Shown: piece by piece, positions 22,926 through 31,760 of the stretch
Layout of the letters: each line of letters begins with the position of its first letter
Numbering within the stretch: position 1 is the first letter of the stretch
DNA from: Kribbella antibiotica
GTDB lineage: Bacteria; Actinomycetota; Actinomycetes; Propionibacteriales; Kribbellaceae
Length of the DNA stretch: 37,153 nt
NCBI RefSeq assembly: GCF_004349055.1
Contig: NZ_SMKX01000082.1
Location: 1-37,153 of the forward strand
Reading direction: 5' to 3'
Notes under the pieces: generated by a model
The model's database searches: none
What the model saw: the letters and a program-made list of their open reading frames with translations, nothing else
What the model was told of the DNA's origin: nothing
Program-made: the position numbers and the translations under genes

Positions 22926-23727
22926 ACCCAAAAGCATAGCCACGCCCACCGACACTTTTTGGCCGTAAAGCCCTTATCTGCAAGGTTTTCTGTGGGCTAC
23001 TTTGTCAGCCCACACCAGCCCACACCCTGCCCACAGCCGCCAGGCGTGCTCGAAGGGTTCAGTCGATTGCCCTTGGGGCGGGCGGGGATCCGCAGTCCCG
23101 GTTAAGGTCCGGCGAGGACTCGGCCGGGGGCGTGGGTGCGTGGTTGCTCGCCGCGACCGGCCGACTCGAAAAGCGGGTGGCTGGTCGCCGCGGTGGCTGA
23201 GGCGGGATGGCGAGGTCGGCGATCGAGGCTCGCGCCGCTTGAGGTTCCGGGCTTTGGCTGGGGTTGCTGAGGTTGACGTCGGTGATCGCGTTTCCGTTGG
23301 CTTGGACTGGCGGGCTGCGGGCTGGGGTTGCTGTCGTTGCTGTCGTTGCTATTGGCAACTATGTTCCCCTTGCCTACGGGATGACGGGCGGTGCTCGGGT
23401 CCTGAAGTTACCGTCGGCGACCGCGTTCCCGTTGCCTGCGGGATGGTGGGCTGCGGCTCGGGTTGCCGCGGTGATCGCGGTCCGGTTGATCTCGCCGGTG
23501 GGGGTGCGGGGGCTAGTGGGGACTGCGGCCGACCAGCATGGCGGATTGATCAAGCGACGTGTCGAGGTGGCGGTGGAGGTGGATGCATTTCGATCCGTCA
23601 GGGTCGTTGGGTGGAACGTATTTTGCGCATGGCGACCTCGAGTTTCCACTCGGCGCAGTTCTTGGACCTCAGCCACACGCCGTACGAGACCGGCCGCACT
23701 CAACCTCAAGCGAAGACCAGCGGAGAC
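22926..23727. other. 800-bp gap with degenerate repeats, no convincing gene
   Basis: Upstream of the DUF222 gene and downstream of the MFS gene. ORFs on both strands have no ribosome sites or known domains. About 23255-23530 holds two or three diverged copies of a 60-70-bp unit around GCGTTCCCGTTGCCTGCGGG, with GTTGCTGTC repeats between them. A minus-strand stretch near 23600-23690 (VWLRSKNCAEWKLEVAMRKI) may be a gene remnant. Confidence 0.5.
23255..23530. repeat. Diverged tandem repeat (about 60-70-bp units)
   Basis: Similar blocks begin near 23272 (GACGTCGGTGATCGCGTTTC), 23355 (ATGTTCCCCTTGCCTACGGG) and 23410 (ACCGTCGGCGACCGCGTTCC); the second is the weakest. Between the first two lies GTTGCTGTCGTTGCTGTC. 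Confidence 0.45.
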
Positions 23728-25230
23728 CTACTGCGAATTATCTGGCATCAAATTCGCGTTACCGGGCTGGGACGGTGTCACTCGGCCGCCGGCCACAGAC
23801 AGGGGGCGGGTGAGGGCGGCGTACAACGCGAGGCCTGCATGGACGACCGCTAACAGCAGCGCCACGACATGGAGCGCAACCACCGAGGCGGCCTTCGCAT
23901 CGGTGACGGCCAGTCCGGAGACCACCGGCAGGTGGAGGGTTTCGGTGAGCGTAGGCGCGAGGCCGGGACCGCCGAGGCGGAAGACCGCGGCGGCGAGCGA
24001 ACCCAGCAAGGCGATCCCGAGGGCGTTGCCTAGTTCGTTGCTGGTTTCGGCGATGGCGGCTGCGGCGCCGGCTCGGTCGGTGGGGACGGCGCCGACGGCG
24101 GTGTCGGCGACCACACTGAAGGAGATGCCGTAGCCGATGCCGGAAACCACGGTTGAGGCGACGTACCAGGTGACGCCCCCGCTCACGTCGACGAAGACCA
24201 AGAGGAGCACACCTGCGGCGATGAAGGTGTGGCAGGCGACGAGGGCCGCGCGGACACCGGTGCGGGCGACGATGCGTGGCGTCACGATGCAGGTGACGGT
24301 CAGGACAACAGCACCCGGTACGGCGAGGAGGGCGGCGTGCAGCACGGGGATTCCGAGGACGGATTGCAGGTGGATGGCCGTGAGGTAGGCGGTTGCGGAC
24401 CAGGCTGCCAATGGAACGAATCCGGTGATGATCGCGAGGGTGAAGACGCGGTCTCGGAAGAGCGTCAGGTCGAGCAGCGGGTACTCCAGCCGCCGCTGCC
24501 GACGAATGAACCACCAGAGAATCGCCAACCCCACAAGGCCGATTATCACCGGTACGACGGCCAGACCGGATGCCGCGAGGCGTTTGACCGCGTATGTCGT
24601 GAGCAGGAGACCGGCCACTGACGACAGCACGCTCAACACGTCGACCGTACCGGGGCGGACAGCGCGGACCTCGCGGAGCAGGAAAGGTGCCAACAGCAAG
24701 AATATCGCGACGACCGGGACGTTGATCAGGAAGACCGAACCCCACCAGAACCTGGTCAGCAATTGCCCGGCCACCACCGGCCCGATCGCGAAACCGGCCG
24801 CGAACGCCGCCGCGAAGATGCCGACCGCCTGCGATCGGCGGCGCGGATCCGGGAACAGCTCGCTCAGCACCGCTAGGGCCGAGGGCAACAAGGTCGCCCC
24901 CGCGATCCCCATCAGCGCACGCAGAGCGATCAGCTGCTCCGGCGTCGTCGCGAACGATGCGCCGGCAGAGCTGAGGCCGAAGAGGGCAGCACCGATCATC
25001 AGCAGCTTCAGCCGCCCGAACCGATCCCCCAGGCTCCCGAAGGCCACCAGCAACGACCCGACCGCGAAGCCGTACACGTCAAGGATCCACAAGGACTGAT
25101 CAGCTGTCGGCTGCAGTTCGGCGGTGAGCTGCGGCATCACCAGGAACAGGATCGAACCGTCCATCGCCACCAGGAGGACCGGACCGAGGATCACCAGCAG
25201 GCCGAGCCACGGCCGTTGTGCACGCTTCAT
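23728..25230 (-). CDS. MFS multidrug exporter (DHA2/SmvA-like)
   Basis: 500 aa with about 14 membrane segments, the size of the drug:H+ antiporter-2 family. VAMDGSILFLVMPQLTAEL near 21-39 is the motif in helix 1, GSLGDRFGRLKLL near 65-77 is motif A in the loop between helices 2 and 3, and GFAIGPVVAGQL near 150-161 is motif C of antiporters. It probably expels toxic cations, dyes or antibiotics. The divergent regulator at 25335 is the likely controller. Its 3' third is related to the remnant at 20957-21240. Confidence 0.92.
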   Translation of the reverse strand: MKRAQRPWLGLLVILGPVLLVAMDGSILFLVMPQLTAELQPTADQSLWILDVYGFAVGSLLVAFGSLGDRFGRLKLLMIGAALFGLSSAGASFATTPEQLIALRALMGIAGATLLPSALAVLSELFPDPRRRSQAVGIFAAAFAAGFAIGPVVAGQLLTRFWWGSVFLINVPVVAIFLLLAPFLLREVRAVRPGTVDVLSVLSSVAGLLLTTYAVKRLAASGLAVVPVIIGLVGLAILWWFIRRQRRLEYPLLDLTLFRDRVFTLAIITGFVPLAAWSATAYLTAIHLQSVLGIPVLHAALLAVPGAVVLTVTCIVTPRIVARTGVRAALVACHTFIAAGVLLLVFVDVSGGVTWYVASTVVSGIGYGISFSVVADTAVGAVPTDRAGAAAAIAETSNELGNALGIALLGSLAAAVFRLGGPGLAPTLTETLHLPVVSGLAVTDAKAASVVALHVVALLLAVVHAGLALYAALTRPLSVAGGRVTPSQPGNANLMPDNSQ

Positions 25231-25277
25231 GGCTCAGACGGTCCGCGATTCGAACCCGACCAACCAGCCCTCTGCTG

Positions 25278-25327
25278 TGGGTACCTCCGATTGGGTTACC
25301 CAGTACGTCGCTCCGCCCGGCTAGGCT
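25278..25327. promoter_or_regulatory. Shared MFS/XRE promoter region with candidate operators
   Basis: TGGGTACC (25278-25285) and the palindrome TGGGT-T-ACCCA (25292-25302) are related half-sites 14 nt apart between the divergent starts. TAGGCT (25322-25327) is the likely -10 box of the leaderless XRE gene (7 nt to ATG). Confidence 0.4.
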
Positions 25328-25334
25328 CGGTCGC

Positions 25335-26180
25335 ATGGAGCTGGAGGGACTCGGCACGTTCTTACGCACTCGGCGCGCACGTGTCGCCCCGGTGGAAGCC
25401 GGGCTGCCCAACTACGGCACAGCTCGTCGCGTGCCGGGCCTCCGCCGCGAGGAGCTGGCCCAGCTGGCCGGTGTCAGCGTCGGCTACTACACGCGACTCG
25501 AGCAGGGCCAGGCGAACACAGCATCGGAGCAGGTGCTCGACGCGCTCTCCCGAGTCCTGCGGCTGGATGAGGCCGAGACTGCCCACCTGCACAACCTGGC
25601 CAAGAAGCCTCCGGCCAGGCTCGTCCGCAGCCGCCCTGAGCGTCCGCACGCCCGAGTGCTCGCACTCCTCAGCTCTCTCCAGGAGACGACTCCTGCAGTC
25701 GTGCTGGGGCGACGCGGCGACGTACTGGCGTGGAACCGAGCCGGCCACGCCATGCTCGCCGGTCACTACGACTTCGACGCACCGGACGACCCGCGTCGAC
25801 GCCCGTCCGTTCCGCGGATGTATTTCCTGGACCCGCTCAGCCGCGATCTCTACCGCAACTGGGAAGAGAACGCCCGCATCCACGTCGCGTACCTACGCCT
25901 CACCGCGGGCCGGCACCCCACCGACGCCCAGCTCGCCGAACTGATCGGTGAGCTGGCCATGCACAGTCGCGAGTTCGCGACGTACTGGGCCACCGGCGAT
26001 GTCGCGGACTGCACCGTCGGCCGGATGCTGCTGGAGCACCCGACCGTCGGTCCGCTCGATGTCGACTACCAGGTCTGGTTACAACCCGACAGCCCTGGAC
26101 ATCGGCTGGAGGTCTACACGCCGAGCGATGCTGCCTCGGCGGATGCCCTCCAGCTACTGGCTCACTACCGGACTACTTGA
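25335..26180 (+). CDS. XRE-family regulator with MmyB-like ligand domain
   Basis: 281 aa. The N-terminal helix-turn-helix (about 5-75) has the family's RRVPGLRREELAQLAGVSVG and YYTRLEQGQ. The C-terminal MmyB-like domain (about 105-275) has VVLGRRGDVLAWNRAGHAML, PRMYFLDPLSRDLYRNW and VDYQVWLQPDSPGHRLEVYT; in relatives it binds small molecules, fatty acids in MltR/MmyB types. Divergent from the MFS exporter, a common regulator-target pairing. ATG 25335 fits a leaderless promoter. It converges on and overlaps the GH27 gene end by 8 bp. Confidence 0.92.
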   Translation: MELEGLGTFLRTRRARVAPVEAGLPNYGTARRVPGLRREELAQLAGVSVGYYTRLEQGQANTASEQVLDALSRVLRLDEAETAHLHNLAKKPPARLVRSRPERPHARVLALLSSLQETTPAVVLGRRGDVLAWNRAGHAMLAGHYDFDAPDDPRRRPSVPRMYFLDPLSRDLYRNWEENARIHVAYLRLTAGRHPTDAQLAELIGELAMHSREFATYWATGDVADCTVGRMLLEHPTVGPLDVDYQVWLQPDSPGHRLEVYTPSDAASADALQLLAHYRTT

Positions 26181-28671
26181 TGAGGTAGGCGAAGGTGTCG
26201 TGGCGGAGGGCTTCGCCGGAGACCTTCACGATCTTGAGGGTGTGCTGGGCATTCTTCAGGTTGGTTGCGGTGAAGACCTGGCGGTTGGTGACTCGGGCGT
26301 CGCCGTGCAGGTTGACCCGCTTGACGACCTTGCCGTCGAGGTAGACGTCGGCTTCACCCTGGTCCGGAGCAAGGGCCGTGGACCAGTCGATCGACGTACC
26401 GGTGAAGGTGAAGGAGGCTGCGGCGCCGTTGGCCGTGGTGGCGTGGACGTCGTCGCGGTAGTCGCCGCGGAAGCGGAAGTCGAGGGCGAGGGCCCCGACC
26501 GGCTGCTTGGCGAGGTACTCCTTCTTGATGGTGACGGTGCGGCCGGTGACGGTGTAGTCGGTGCCCTTGACCAGGTCAGCGCCGCCCTTGGAGAGTGCGG
26601 CGAGCTCGGCCGGGTCGCGGCTGATCTCGATGCTGACGTCAGCCGGCTGGGCCTTGTTGAAGGTCGCCTTGTCGGGGTTGAGCAGGCTTTCCTGGCGGAT
26701 GTTCAGCTTGTCGACCAGCATGAACTGGCCGGACTTCTTCACCGCGCGGATGGTGTGCGCGCCGTTCGGCAGGTCGGAGATGCTGAAGACGACTTGCTGC
26801 GCTCCGCGCCCGTCGGCCTGATAGGTGTTGACGGTCTGCTTGAGCTGGCCGTCGATGTAGATGTCCACCTCGCCTTGCGAGTTGTGCGTCTCGGTCACAT
26901 AGTCGACGCCGTTACCGACGAAGCTGTACGAGAACGAGTCACCGTTCTGCTCGGAGTACTGGACGTCGTCCTGGTAGTCACCCATGCCGCGGCCCGTACT
27001 GCGGCTCCACGAACCGGTGTAGACGATCTGGGAGTTGTCGTTGTTGACCTCGACGGTCCGGGTGCCGGCGTTCGCGGCGCCCGGTGCGCTCGCACCGGCC
27101 GAGTCGGAGACGGTCACGCTTAGCGGCTCACTGACCGCGGGCACCTCGTAGTTGCCGTTGCGCTTCCAGTCGCCGTCGTACTTCACCCGCAGGTCGTCGT
27201 CGTTGACCTTGATCGTGGAGTTCTTCTGCGGCGTGATCTTGAACAGCCGAGTGCCATGAATCGGTACGTCGTTCGCCGTGAAGCTGCCGTTGAACGTGCC
27301 GAGGTCCTTCTTCGCCCACAGGTCGCGGACCTTGGCGGATCCGGTCAGACCGAGATCAGCGAAGGTCGCGGTCATGTTCGCGTCGGTCTGGCCGAGGTTG
27401 AACAGGGCGACGGTGTAGCTGCTGTCGGCGTTGAGCGAGTACCAGACCTGGCGGTTCGACGTGGTCGAGACCGGGTGCGCGGGTCGGCCAGCCTGGTTGA
27501 CGGCAATGACCTCGCGGTTCGTCAGCAGGTCGAGACCGTACTGGTCGAGCCTCGTCATGTCGTTACCGACGTAGAACGGCGCTGCCGACACGGCCCAGAG
27601 CGTGGCCGCCGTACGGCGTTCGTCCTTCGTCATACCGTCCATCTGGCCGTTGCCGACGTTCAACGAGTCGAGGTCGTTCCAGCCGCCGGGGCCAGCGTGC
27701 CGCCACCAGTCGGCGAGCTTCGGGAAGAGCCGGCTGATGTTCGGCCAGGCGGTCAGCGCGACGCCTTCGCAGTAGCACTCGACGTCCCAGTCGATCCGCC
27801 AGCCGTTGGAGTACTGCTTCCAGTAGTCGGCGTAGTTGATGTCCAGCGCCCAGGACAGCTCGAGCCAGATCTTGTGCTTGGCCAGCGCGGTCGACCAGGC
27901 CTTCACGTCGTCGCGCGCGTCCAGCGTCAGGTTGCTGACGCCCGAGCCCGGCGTGACGCTGTCGAACTTGAGGAAGTCGATCCCCCAGGAGCCGAACAGG
28001 TCCGCGATCGAGTCGATGTACTTCTGCGCGCAGGGCTTGGAGAAGTCGAGCTTGTAGCCGATCCCCCAGTAGTCGGCCTTCACCAGCGGCCGCACCGGCA
28101 GATCACCGGTCTTGCACTCAGGAGCGCCGTACACGGGCAGGTTCGCGTCGATCACCTGCTGGCCGATGCCGGGGATCGCGTAGATCCCGATCTTCTGGCC
28201 GTTCTTGTGGATGTGATCGATCAGCTTCTGGAAACCGCTCGGGTAGTTCGTCTCACTCGGGGTCGGACGTCCGTAGCCGTCGATCCCGCCGTTCCAGGCC
28301 GCGTCGATGTTGATCCGGTTGAAGCCGTACGGCTGCAGCTTCTTGTGCATCGCGTCGGACTGCGCCGTGATCTGCTTCTCGTTGATCCAGGTGCTGCCGT
28401 TCCCGGCGTACACCTGCATGCTGTAGCTGCTCCAACCCATGTACGGCTTGTCCGCCTGCGCGCCCGCCGGTCCACCAGGAGCCACCGTGACGTTGGACGG
28501 CAACGGAGCCGGCGGTACGGCGCCCTGCTGCGAAGCGGCGTCGGGGACAGCCCCCGGGCCCGGCACTGGCGCCGCGGACGACACCGCTGCCGAACCGGTG
28601 GGAATGAGGGCAGCGAGGAGGAGCGTGGCGACCACGCCTCGCACAGCCTTGGTTCGGATGGATCTCGTCAT
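26173..28671 (-). CDS. Secreted glycoside hydrolase family 27 enzyme (alpha-galactosidase-like) with X2-type modules
   Basis: 832 aa. Signal peptide about 1-34 (RTKAVRGVVATLLLAAL..AA) and a Pro/Gly/Ala linker to about 72. The GH27 barrel covers about 75-400: MGWSSYSM at 78-84, INIDAAWNGG at 120-129, nucleophile D237 in FLKFDSV, and WRIDWD with D294/D296 near the acid/base position. A beta-sandwich follows to about 480. The C-terminal part holds two similar modules containing YQDDVQYS..GDSFSYSFVG and YRDDVHATTANGAAASFTFT, each with a VDIYIDG or ADVYLDG strand; between them is an X2-like domain (KGTDYTVTGRTVTIKKEYL). Likely cleaves terminal alpha-linked Gal, Ara or related sugars outside the cell. 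Confidence 0.9.
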   Translation of the reverse strand: MTRSIRTKAVRGVVATLLLAALIPTGSAAVSSAAPVPGPGAVPDAASQQGAVPPAPLPSNVTVAPGGPAGAQADKPYMGWSSYSMQVYAGNGSTWINEKQITAQSDAMHKKLQPYGFNRINIDAAWNGGIDGYGRPTPSETNYPSGFQKLIDHIHKNGQKIGIYAIPGIGQQVIDANLPVYGAPECKTGDLPVRPLVKADYWGIGYKLDFSKPCAQKYIDSIADLFGSWGIDFLKFDSVTPGSGVSNLTLDARDDVKAWSTALAKHKIWLELSWALDINYADYWKQYSNGWRIDWDVECYCEGVALTAWPNISRLFPKLADWWRHAGPGGWNDLDSLNVGNGQMDGMTKDERRTAATLWAVSAAPFYVGNDMTRLDQYGLDLLTNREVIAVNQAGRPAHPVSTTSNRQVWYSLNADSSYTVALFNLGQTDANMTATFADLGLTGSAKVRDLWAKKDLGTFNGSFTANDVPIHGTRLFKITPQKNSTIKVNDDDLRVKYDGDWKRNGNYEVPAVSEPLSVTVSDSAGASAPGAANAGTRTVEVNNDNSQIVYTGSWSRSTGRGMGDYQDDVQYSEQNGDSFSYSFVGNGVDYVTETHNSQGEVDIYIDGQLKQTVNTYQADGRGAQQVVFSISDLPNGAHTIRAVKKSGQFMLVDKLNIRQESLLNPDKATFNKAQPADVSIEISRDPAELAALSKGGADLVKGTDYTVTGRTVTIKKEYLAKQPVGALALDFRFRGDYRDDVHATTANGAAASFTFTGTSIDWSTALAPDQGEADVYLDGKVVKRVNLHGDARVTNRQVFTATNLKNAQHTLKIVKVSGEALRHDTFAYLIK

Positions 28672-28697
28672 GAGCGGCGACCTTCTGCCTGGCGGAT

Positions 28698-28754
28698 CGG
28701 ATAGGATATGGGAATCTTGATCGGGTTAAGTAAGTCCGTCAAGATCCGATAGGA
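28698..28754 (-). promoter_or_regulatory. GH27 promoter region with paired repeats
   Basis: On the minus strand TTGACG is followed 17 nt later by CAAGAT, a possible promoter. CGGATAGGA (28698-28706) and CCGATAGGA (28746-28754), as read on the plus strand, are direct repeats flanking it and may bind a sugar-responsive repressor. No regulator gene adjoins. Confidence 0.4.
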
Positions 28755-28773
28755 AATCCGAAGCCGCCTAAGC

Positions 28774-29397
28774 CTAAGTCAGCGCGGGTGTGAGATACGG
28801 CGTGACGTTCTGGAGCGCTCTGGCTACATATTCATTCTTTTCGCCGACCGGAGCGACGTAGTGCATCGCCTCCTTGGCAGCGTCCAGACTGTGCAACCGG
28901 GCGATGATCCAGGTAGCCAGGTAGGTCGACGCAAGACACCCGCCGGCCGTGGCGAGATTGCCGCGCGCGAAGAACGGCTGATTGAGGACGTCGACCCCAG
29001 CCGCGATCACCCAGGGCTTGGTGGTCACATCGGTACAGGCGGGGACATTGTCGAGCAGACCGAGCCGGGCCAGCACGAGCGCGCCGGAACACTGCGCGGC
29101 GACGAGCTGACGCTCGGGGTCGAGACCCCGCAGCACGGACATGATGGCCAGGTCTTCGACCACCTCACGGGTCTTGCTGCCACTGCCGACGATGACGGCG
29201 TCGGCACCCCAGGTCTCCCCGAGGTCCATCGTGGCATCCATGGTGACGCCGTTCATCGAGCGCACCTGCCGAGTAGGGCTCGCGATCGACACCTCCCAGC
29301 CGGGGACCCGGTTGAGCCCGGCCCGATTGAGTATGGCCAGAGCGATCAGCGAGTCGAGTTCGTTGAATCCGTCGAAGGTGAGGATCGCGATCTGCAT
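28774..29397 (-). CDS. DJ-1/PfpI family protein
   Basis: 207 aa from ATG 29397. MQIAILTFDGFNELD at 1-15 carries the conserved acid E13, and the nucleophile elbow AAQCSGALVLARLG has C103. WEVSIASPTRQVRSMNGV matches the second strand set. This subgroup includes isonitrile hydratase-like and AraC-associated domains; here it is a free enzyme-like protein. It is divergent from a MocR regulator with a palindrome between, so it is the probable target. The longer upstream frame lacks support because it runs through the palindrome. Confidence 0.9.
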   Translation of the reverse strand: MQIAILTFDGFNELDSLIALAILNRAGLNRVPGWEVSIASPTRQVRSMNGVTMDATMDLGETWGADAVIVGSGSKTREVVEDLAIMSVLRGLDPERQLVAAQCSGALVLARLGLLDNVPACTDVTTKPWVIAAGVDVLNQPFFARGNLATAGGCLASTYLATWIIARLHSLDAAKEAMHYVAPVGEKNEYVARALQNVTPYLTPALT

Positions 29398-29437
29398 GCT
29401 GGAAACGGTACGCCGGTCAATCCATGACGATCGAAGA

Positions 29438-29454
29438 ATTGTCATGCATACAAT
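29438..29454. promoter_or_regulatory. Palindrome ATTGT-N7-ACAAT in the divergent MocR/DJ-1 promoter
   Basis: ATTGT (29438-29442), CATGCAT, ACAAT (29450-29454). The right arm forms the -10 box TACAAT (29449-29454) of the MocR gene, whose ATG 29461 follows by 6 nt. Binding here would block the MocR promoter and could activate the DJ-1 gene. Confidence 0.55.
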
Positions 29455-29460
29455 GCCGTG

Positions 29461-30792
29461 ATGCGGACCCCGAAGTACAAGGCGCTGGTCGACGCGCTGT
29501 CCGAACAGATCCACAGTGGTCAACTGCCGGCCGGAACCCGGCTGCCGACCCATCGGCAGCTGGCTGCAGCCGAGGGCATCGCACTGGTGACCGCCTCCCG
29601 CGTGTACGCCGAACTCGCCGCGATGGGCCTGGTCAGCAACGAGCAGGGTCGAGGCACGTTCGTGCGCGATCTGTCGGCGGTCGACGAGTTCGATCAGCGG
29701 TCGGTGGCCGTTGATGCTGTCGACCTCCTCTTCAACTCTCCCTCAGTTCCCGGGCAGGCGGACCTGCTGCGGCGCGCCTTGCGGGAGTTGGCCGCGGCCG
29801 GGGACCTCGAATCGCTACTGCGTTATCAGCCGCATCGAGGGCGAGTGCAGGATCGGGAGGCAGTTGCCCAGCACCTGCGCCGGCGCAACCTGACGGTCGG
29901 GCGGGAACGCGTGCTGATGGTGAACGGCGCTCAGCACGGGCTGGCCGTGGCGGCGATGGCGATGTTCCAGCCCGGCGATGTGATCGCGGTGGATGCGATC
30001 ACCTATCCAGGGTTCATCGTGCTGGCCCGGACGCTGGGGCTCGAGCTTGCACCACTGCCCGCCTCGTCCACCGGAATCGACCTGGAGGCGCTCGAGCAGC
30101 TGTGCCGACGGAGACGCGTGCGCGGGATCTACGCGATCCCCACCGTGCACAATCCGCTCGGCTGGGTGCTCTCCGCCGAGGCCCGGGACCGGTTGGTCGC
30201 CATTGCCCGGCGGTACCAACTCACGATCATCGAGGACGCGTCGTACGCGTATCTGGCCGAGGATGCCCCACCGCCGCTGGCGATGCTCGCTCCGGAACTG
30301 ACGGTCTACGTGTCGGGGTTGTCGAAGAGCGTCTCGACAGGACTACGGATCGGGTACGTCGTTGCGCCCGAACCGCTCGTGGCGGCGCTTGAACGGGTCA
30401 TCATGGCGACCACTTGGCAGACGCCGGGAGTCACCGCGGCCATCGCGTGCCGGTGGCTCGAGGACGGCACGGTCGGTCGGCTCGAGGTCCAGAAGCGCGC
30501 GGACGCCAAGGAGCGACAGGCCATCACGCTGGACGCATTGGGCGACTTACCGTCGATCGGGCATCCGTCGTCGTACGTGCGCTGGTTGCCGTTGCCGCCG
30601 GATACCCGGCCGGATCGGATCGTGGCCGCGTTGACTCGGCGCCGGGTCGCGGTGTCGACAGCGGCTCCGTACGCGACCACGCCCGCCGTACCGCACGCGC
30701 TGCGGCTGGCGATCGGGTCGGTGGCGCTCGCCGGGCTGGCGGACGCCGTACGGGCTGTGCGGGAGGAAGTGCTCGAAGACGCGACCCGGTGA
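29461..30792 (+). CDS. MocR-family regulator (GntR HTH fused to aminotransferase-like domain)
   Basis: 443 aa. The winged helix at about 3-70 has LPAGTRLPTHRQLAAAEG, ALVTASRVYAELAAMGLV and GRGTFV. The fold-I aminotransferase domain is about 90-440, with PTVHNPLGWVLS, IIEDASYAYL, and the PLP lysine K289 in YVSGLSKSVSTGLRIGYV. MocR proteins use PLP or a PLP-amino-acid adduct as effector. The obvious target is the divergent DJ-1 gene. ATG 29461 (leaderless) is preferred to the GTG at 29458. Confidence 0.92.
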   Translation: MRTPKYKALVDALSEQIHSGQLPAGTRLPTHRQLAAAEGIALVTASRVYAELAAMGLVSNEQGRGTFVRDLSAVDEFDQRSVAVDAVDLLFNSPSVPGQADLLRRALRELAAAGDLESLLRYQPHRGRVQDREAVAQHLRRRNLTVGRERVLMVNGAQHGLAVAAMAMFQPGDVIAVDAITYPGFIVLARTLGLELAPLPASSTGIDLEALEQLCRRRRVRGIYAIPTVHNPLGWVLSAEARDRLVAIARRYQLTIIEDASYAYLAEDAPPPLAMLAPELTVYVSGLSKSVSTGLRIGYVVAPEPLVAALERVIMATTWQTPGVTAAIACRWLEDGTVGRLEVQKRADAKERQAITLDALGDLPSIGHPSSYVRWLPLPPDTRPDRIVAALTRRRVAVSTAAPYATTPAVPHALRLAIGSVALAGLADAVRAVREEVLEDATR

Positions 30793-30812
30793 GCTCGACG
30801 TACTGTCGTGCC

Positions 30813-31658
30813 ATGAGGGTCGTCGCGCTGAGCGCTTACCTGCCGAGCTACCGGATCATCTCGCGCTGGGCCGAGCGCAACGGGCACGAGATCGTGCTGG
30901 TGGTGACACTGCCTCCCACCAATCGGTACGGCGCTGGGCCGAGCCCGTTCGCCGATCCCGTTTCCGCGGAAACGAACGTGCTGATGACCAGCAAGCTGAA
31001 GTCGATCGCGACCCCGGTCATCGGTGCGCTGCAACCTGATCTCGTGGTGTCGGCGGCGTTCCCGCGGCTGATCCCGGAGGAGATTCTGCGGATCCCGTCG
31101 TACGGCGCCTTGAACCTGCACCCGACGCGGTTGCCGAACGGTCGCGGGCCGAATCCCGCGCGAGTCGTCTATGAGGGCTCACCCACGGTCGACGTGACTG
31201 TGCATCGCACCGCCAGCGCCTTCGACACCGGCGCGATCATGGCGCAGCGCTCGGCTCCACTGCCCGTCGACTTGAGCGGTGCATGGCTCTTCAACGCGTG
31301 GGTCGAACTGCTTGGCGACGCGCTCGACGAGGCCGGCGCCAAGGCGTTCGCGGGTGATCCCGGCAGCGCGCAGGACGACTCGATTGCGTCGTACGCCGGC
31401 GTCTTCGAGCCGAGTGAATGTGAGCTCGATCTGACCGAGCCCAGCGCGAGCATCATCCGGAAGACGGCGGCGCTGAACATGTTCATGCCGCGCGCGACCG
31501 CGGTCATCCAGGGTTCGCCGGTCCTGATCAGCTCCGTGCATGTTGCTGGCGGCAACAACCCCGCCGCAGCGGGGACAGTGCTCGCCAAGCACCCGGACGG
31601 CTGGGACATCCAGACCGCGGACGGGACGCTTCGGGTGGTCGCCGAAAACATCGTCTGA
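30813..31658 (+). CDS. Formyltransferase-family protein
   Basis: 281 aa. The formyltransferase core covers about 1-195, with catalytic N101 and H103 in GALNLHPTRLPNGRGPNP and D138 in HRTASAFDTGAIM, the N-H-D set that transfers formyl from 10-formyltetrahydrofolate. The second domain (about 200-281) resembles the Fmt C-terminal barrel (TVLAKHPDGWDIQTADGTLRV). Not the housekeeping methionyl-tRNA enzyme: it is shorter and lacks that family's usual N-terminus. Acceptor unknown, perhaps an amino sugar or amine. Leaderless: TACTGT at 30801-30806, 6 nt before ATG. It starts 20 nt after the MocR gene. Confidence 0.85.
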   Translation: MRVVALSAYLPSYRIISRWAERNGHEIVLVVTLPPTNRYGAGPSPFADPVSAETNVLMTSKLKSIATPVIGALQPDLVVSAAFPRLIPEEILRIPSYGALNLHPTRLPNGRGPNPARVVYEGSPTVDVTVHRTASAFDTGAIMAQRSAPLPVDLSGAWLFNAWVELLGDALDEAGAKAFAGDPGSAQDDSIASYAGVFEPSECELDLTEPSASIIRKTAALNMFMPRATAVIQGSPVLISSVHVAGGNNPAAAGTVLAKHPDGWDIQTADGTLRVVAENIV

Positions 31659-31677
31659 AATTTCTTCGACGATCCAC

Positions 31678-31705
31678 CCATCCGGCCTGAGCGCGGCGGC
31701 GAAGA
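31678..31705 (+). promoter_or_regulatory. SigK-like promoter of the FAS1 gene
   Basis: CCATCC at 31678-31683 followed 16 nt later by CGAAGA (31700-31705). Mycobacterial SigK promoters have a CCATCC -35 box and a CCGAAT-like -10 box (from memory). It is 55 nt upstream of the FAS1 start, in the same module as a SigK-type factor. Confidence 0.5.
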
Positions 31706-31760
31706 GCAGATGTGAGCGACACCGTTCACAGCTTCTCCCCCTCTCAGGAAAGAGATCGTC

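Noticed and set aside
22185..23105. 306-codon plus-strand open frame over the DUF222/HNH gene
   Set aside because: Antisense shadow; the HNH motif on the minus strand is decisive.
23255..23530. Possible CRISPR array
   Set aside because: Units are diverged, spacing irregular, no constant repeat and no cas genes.
25948..27123. 391-codon plus-strand open frame across the XRE and GH27 genes
   Set aside because: Shadow of two confident genes; no domain.
27256..28704. 482-codon open frame on the plus strand opposite the GH27 gene
   Set aside because: Composition is Val/Arg/Asp-rich as expected for the complement of a high-GC gene; no start signal or known domain. The minus-strand GH27 is certain.
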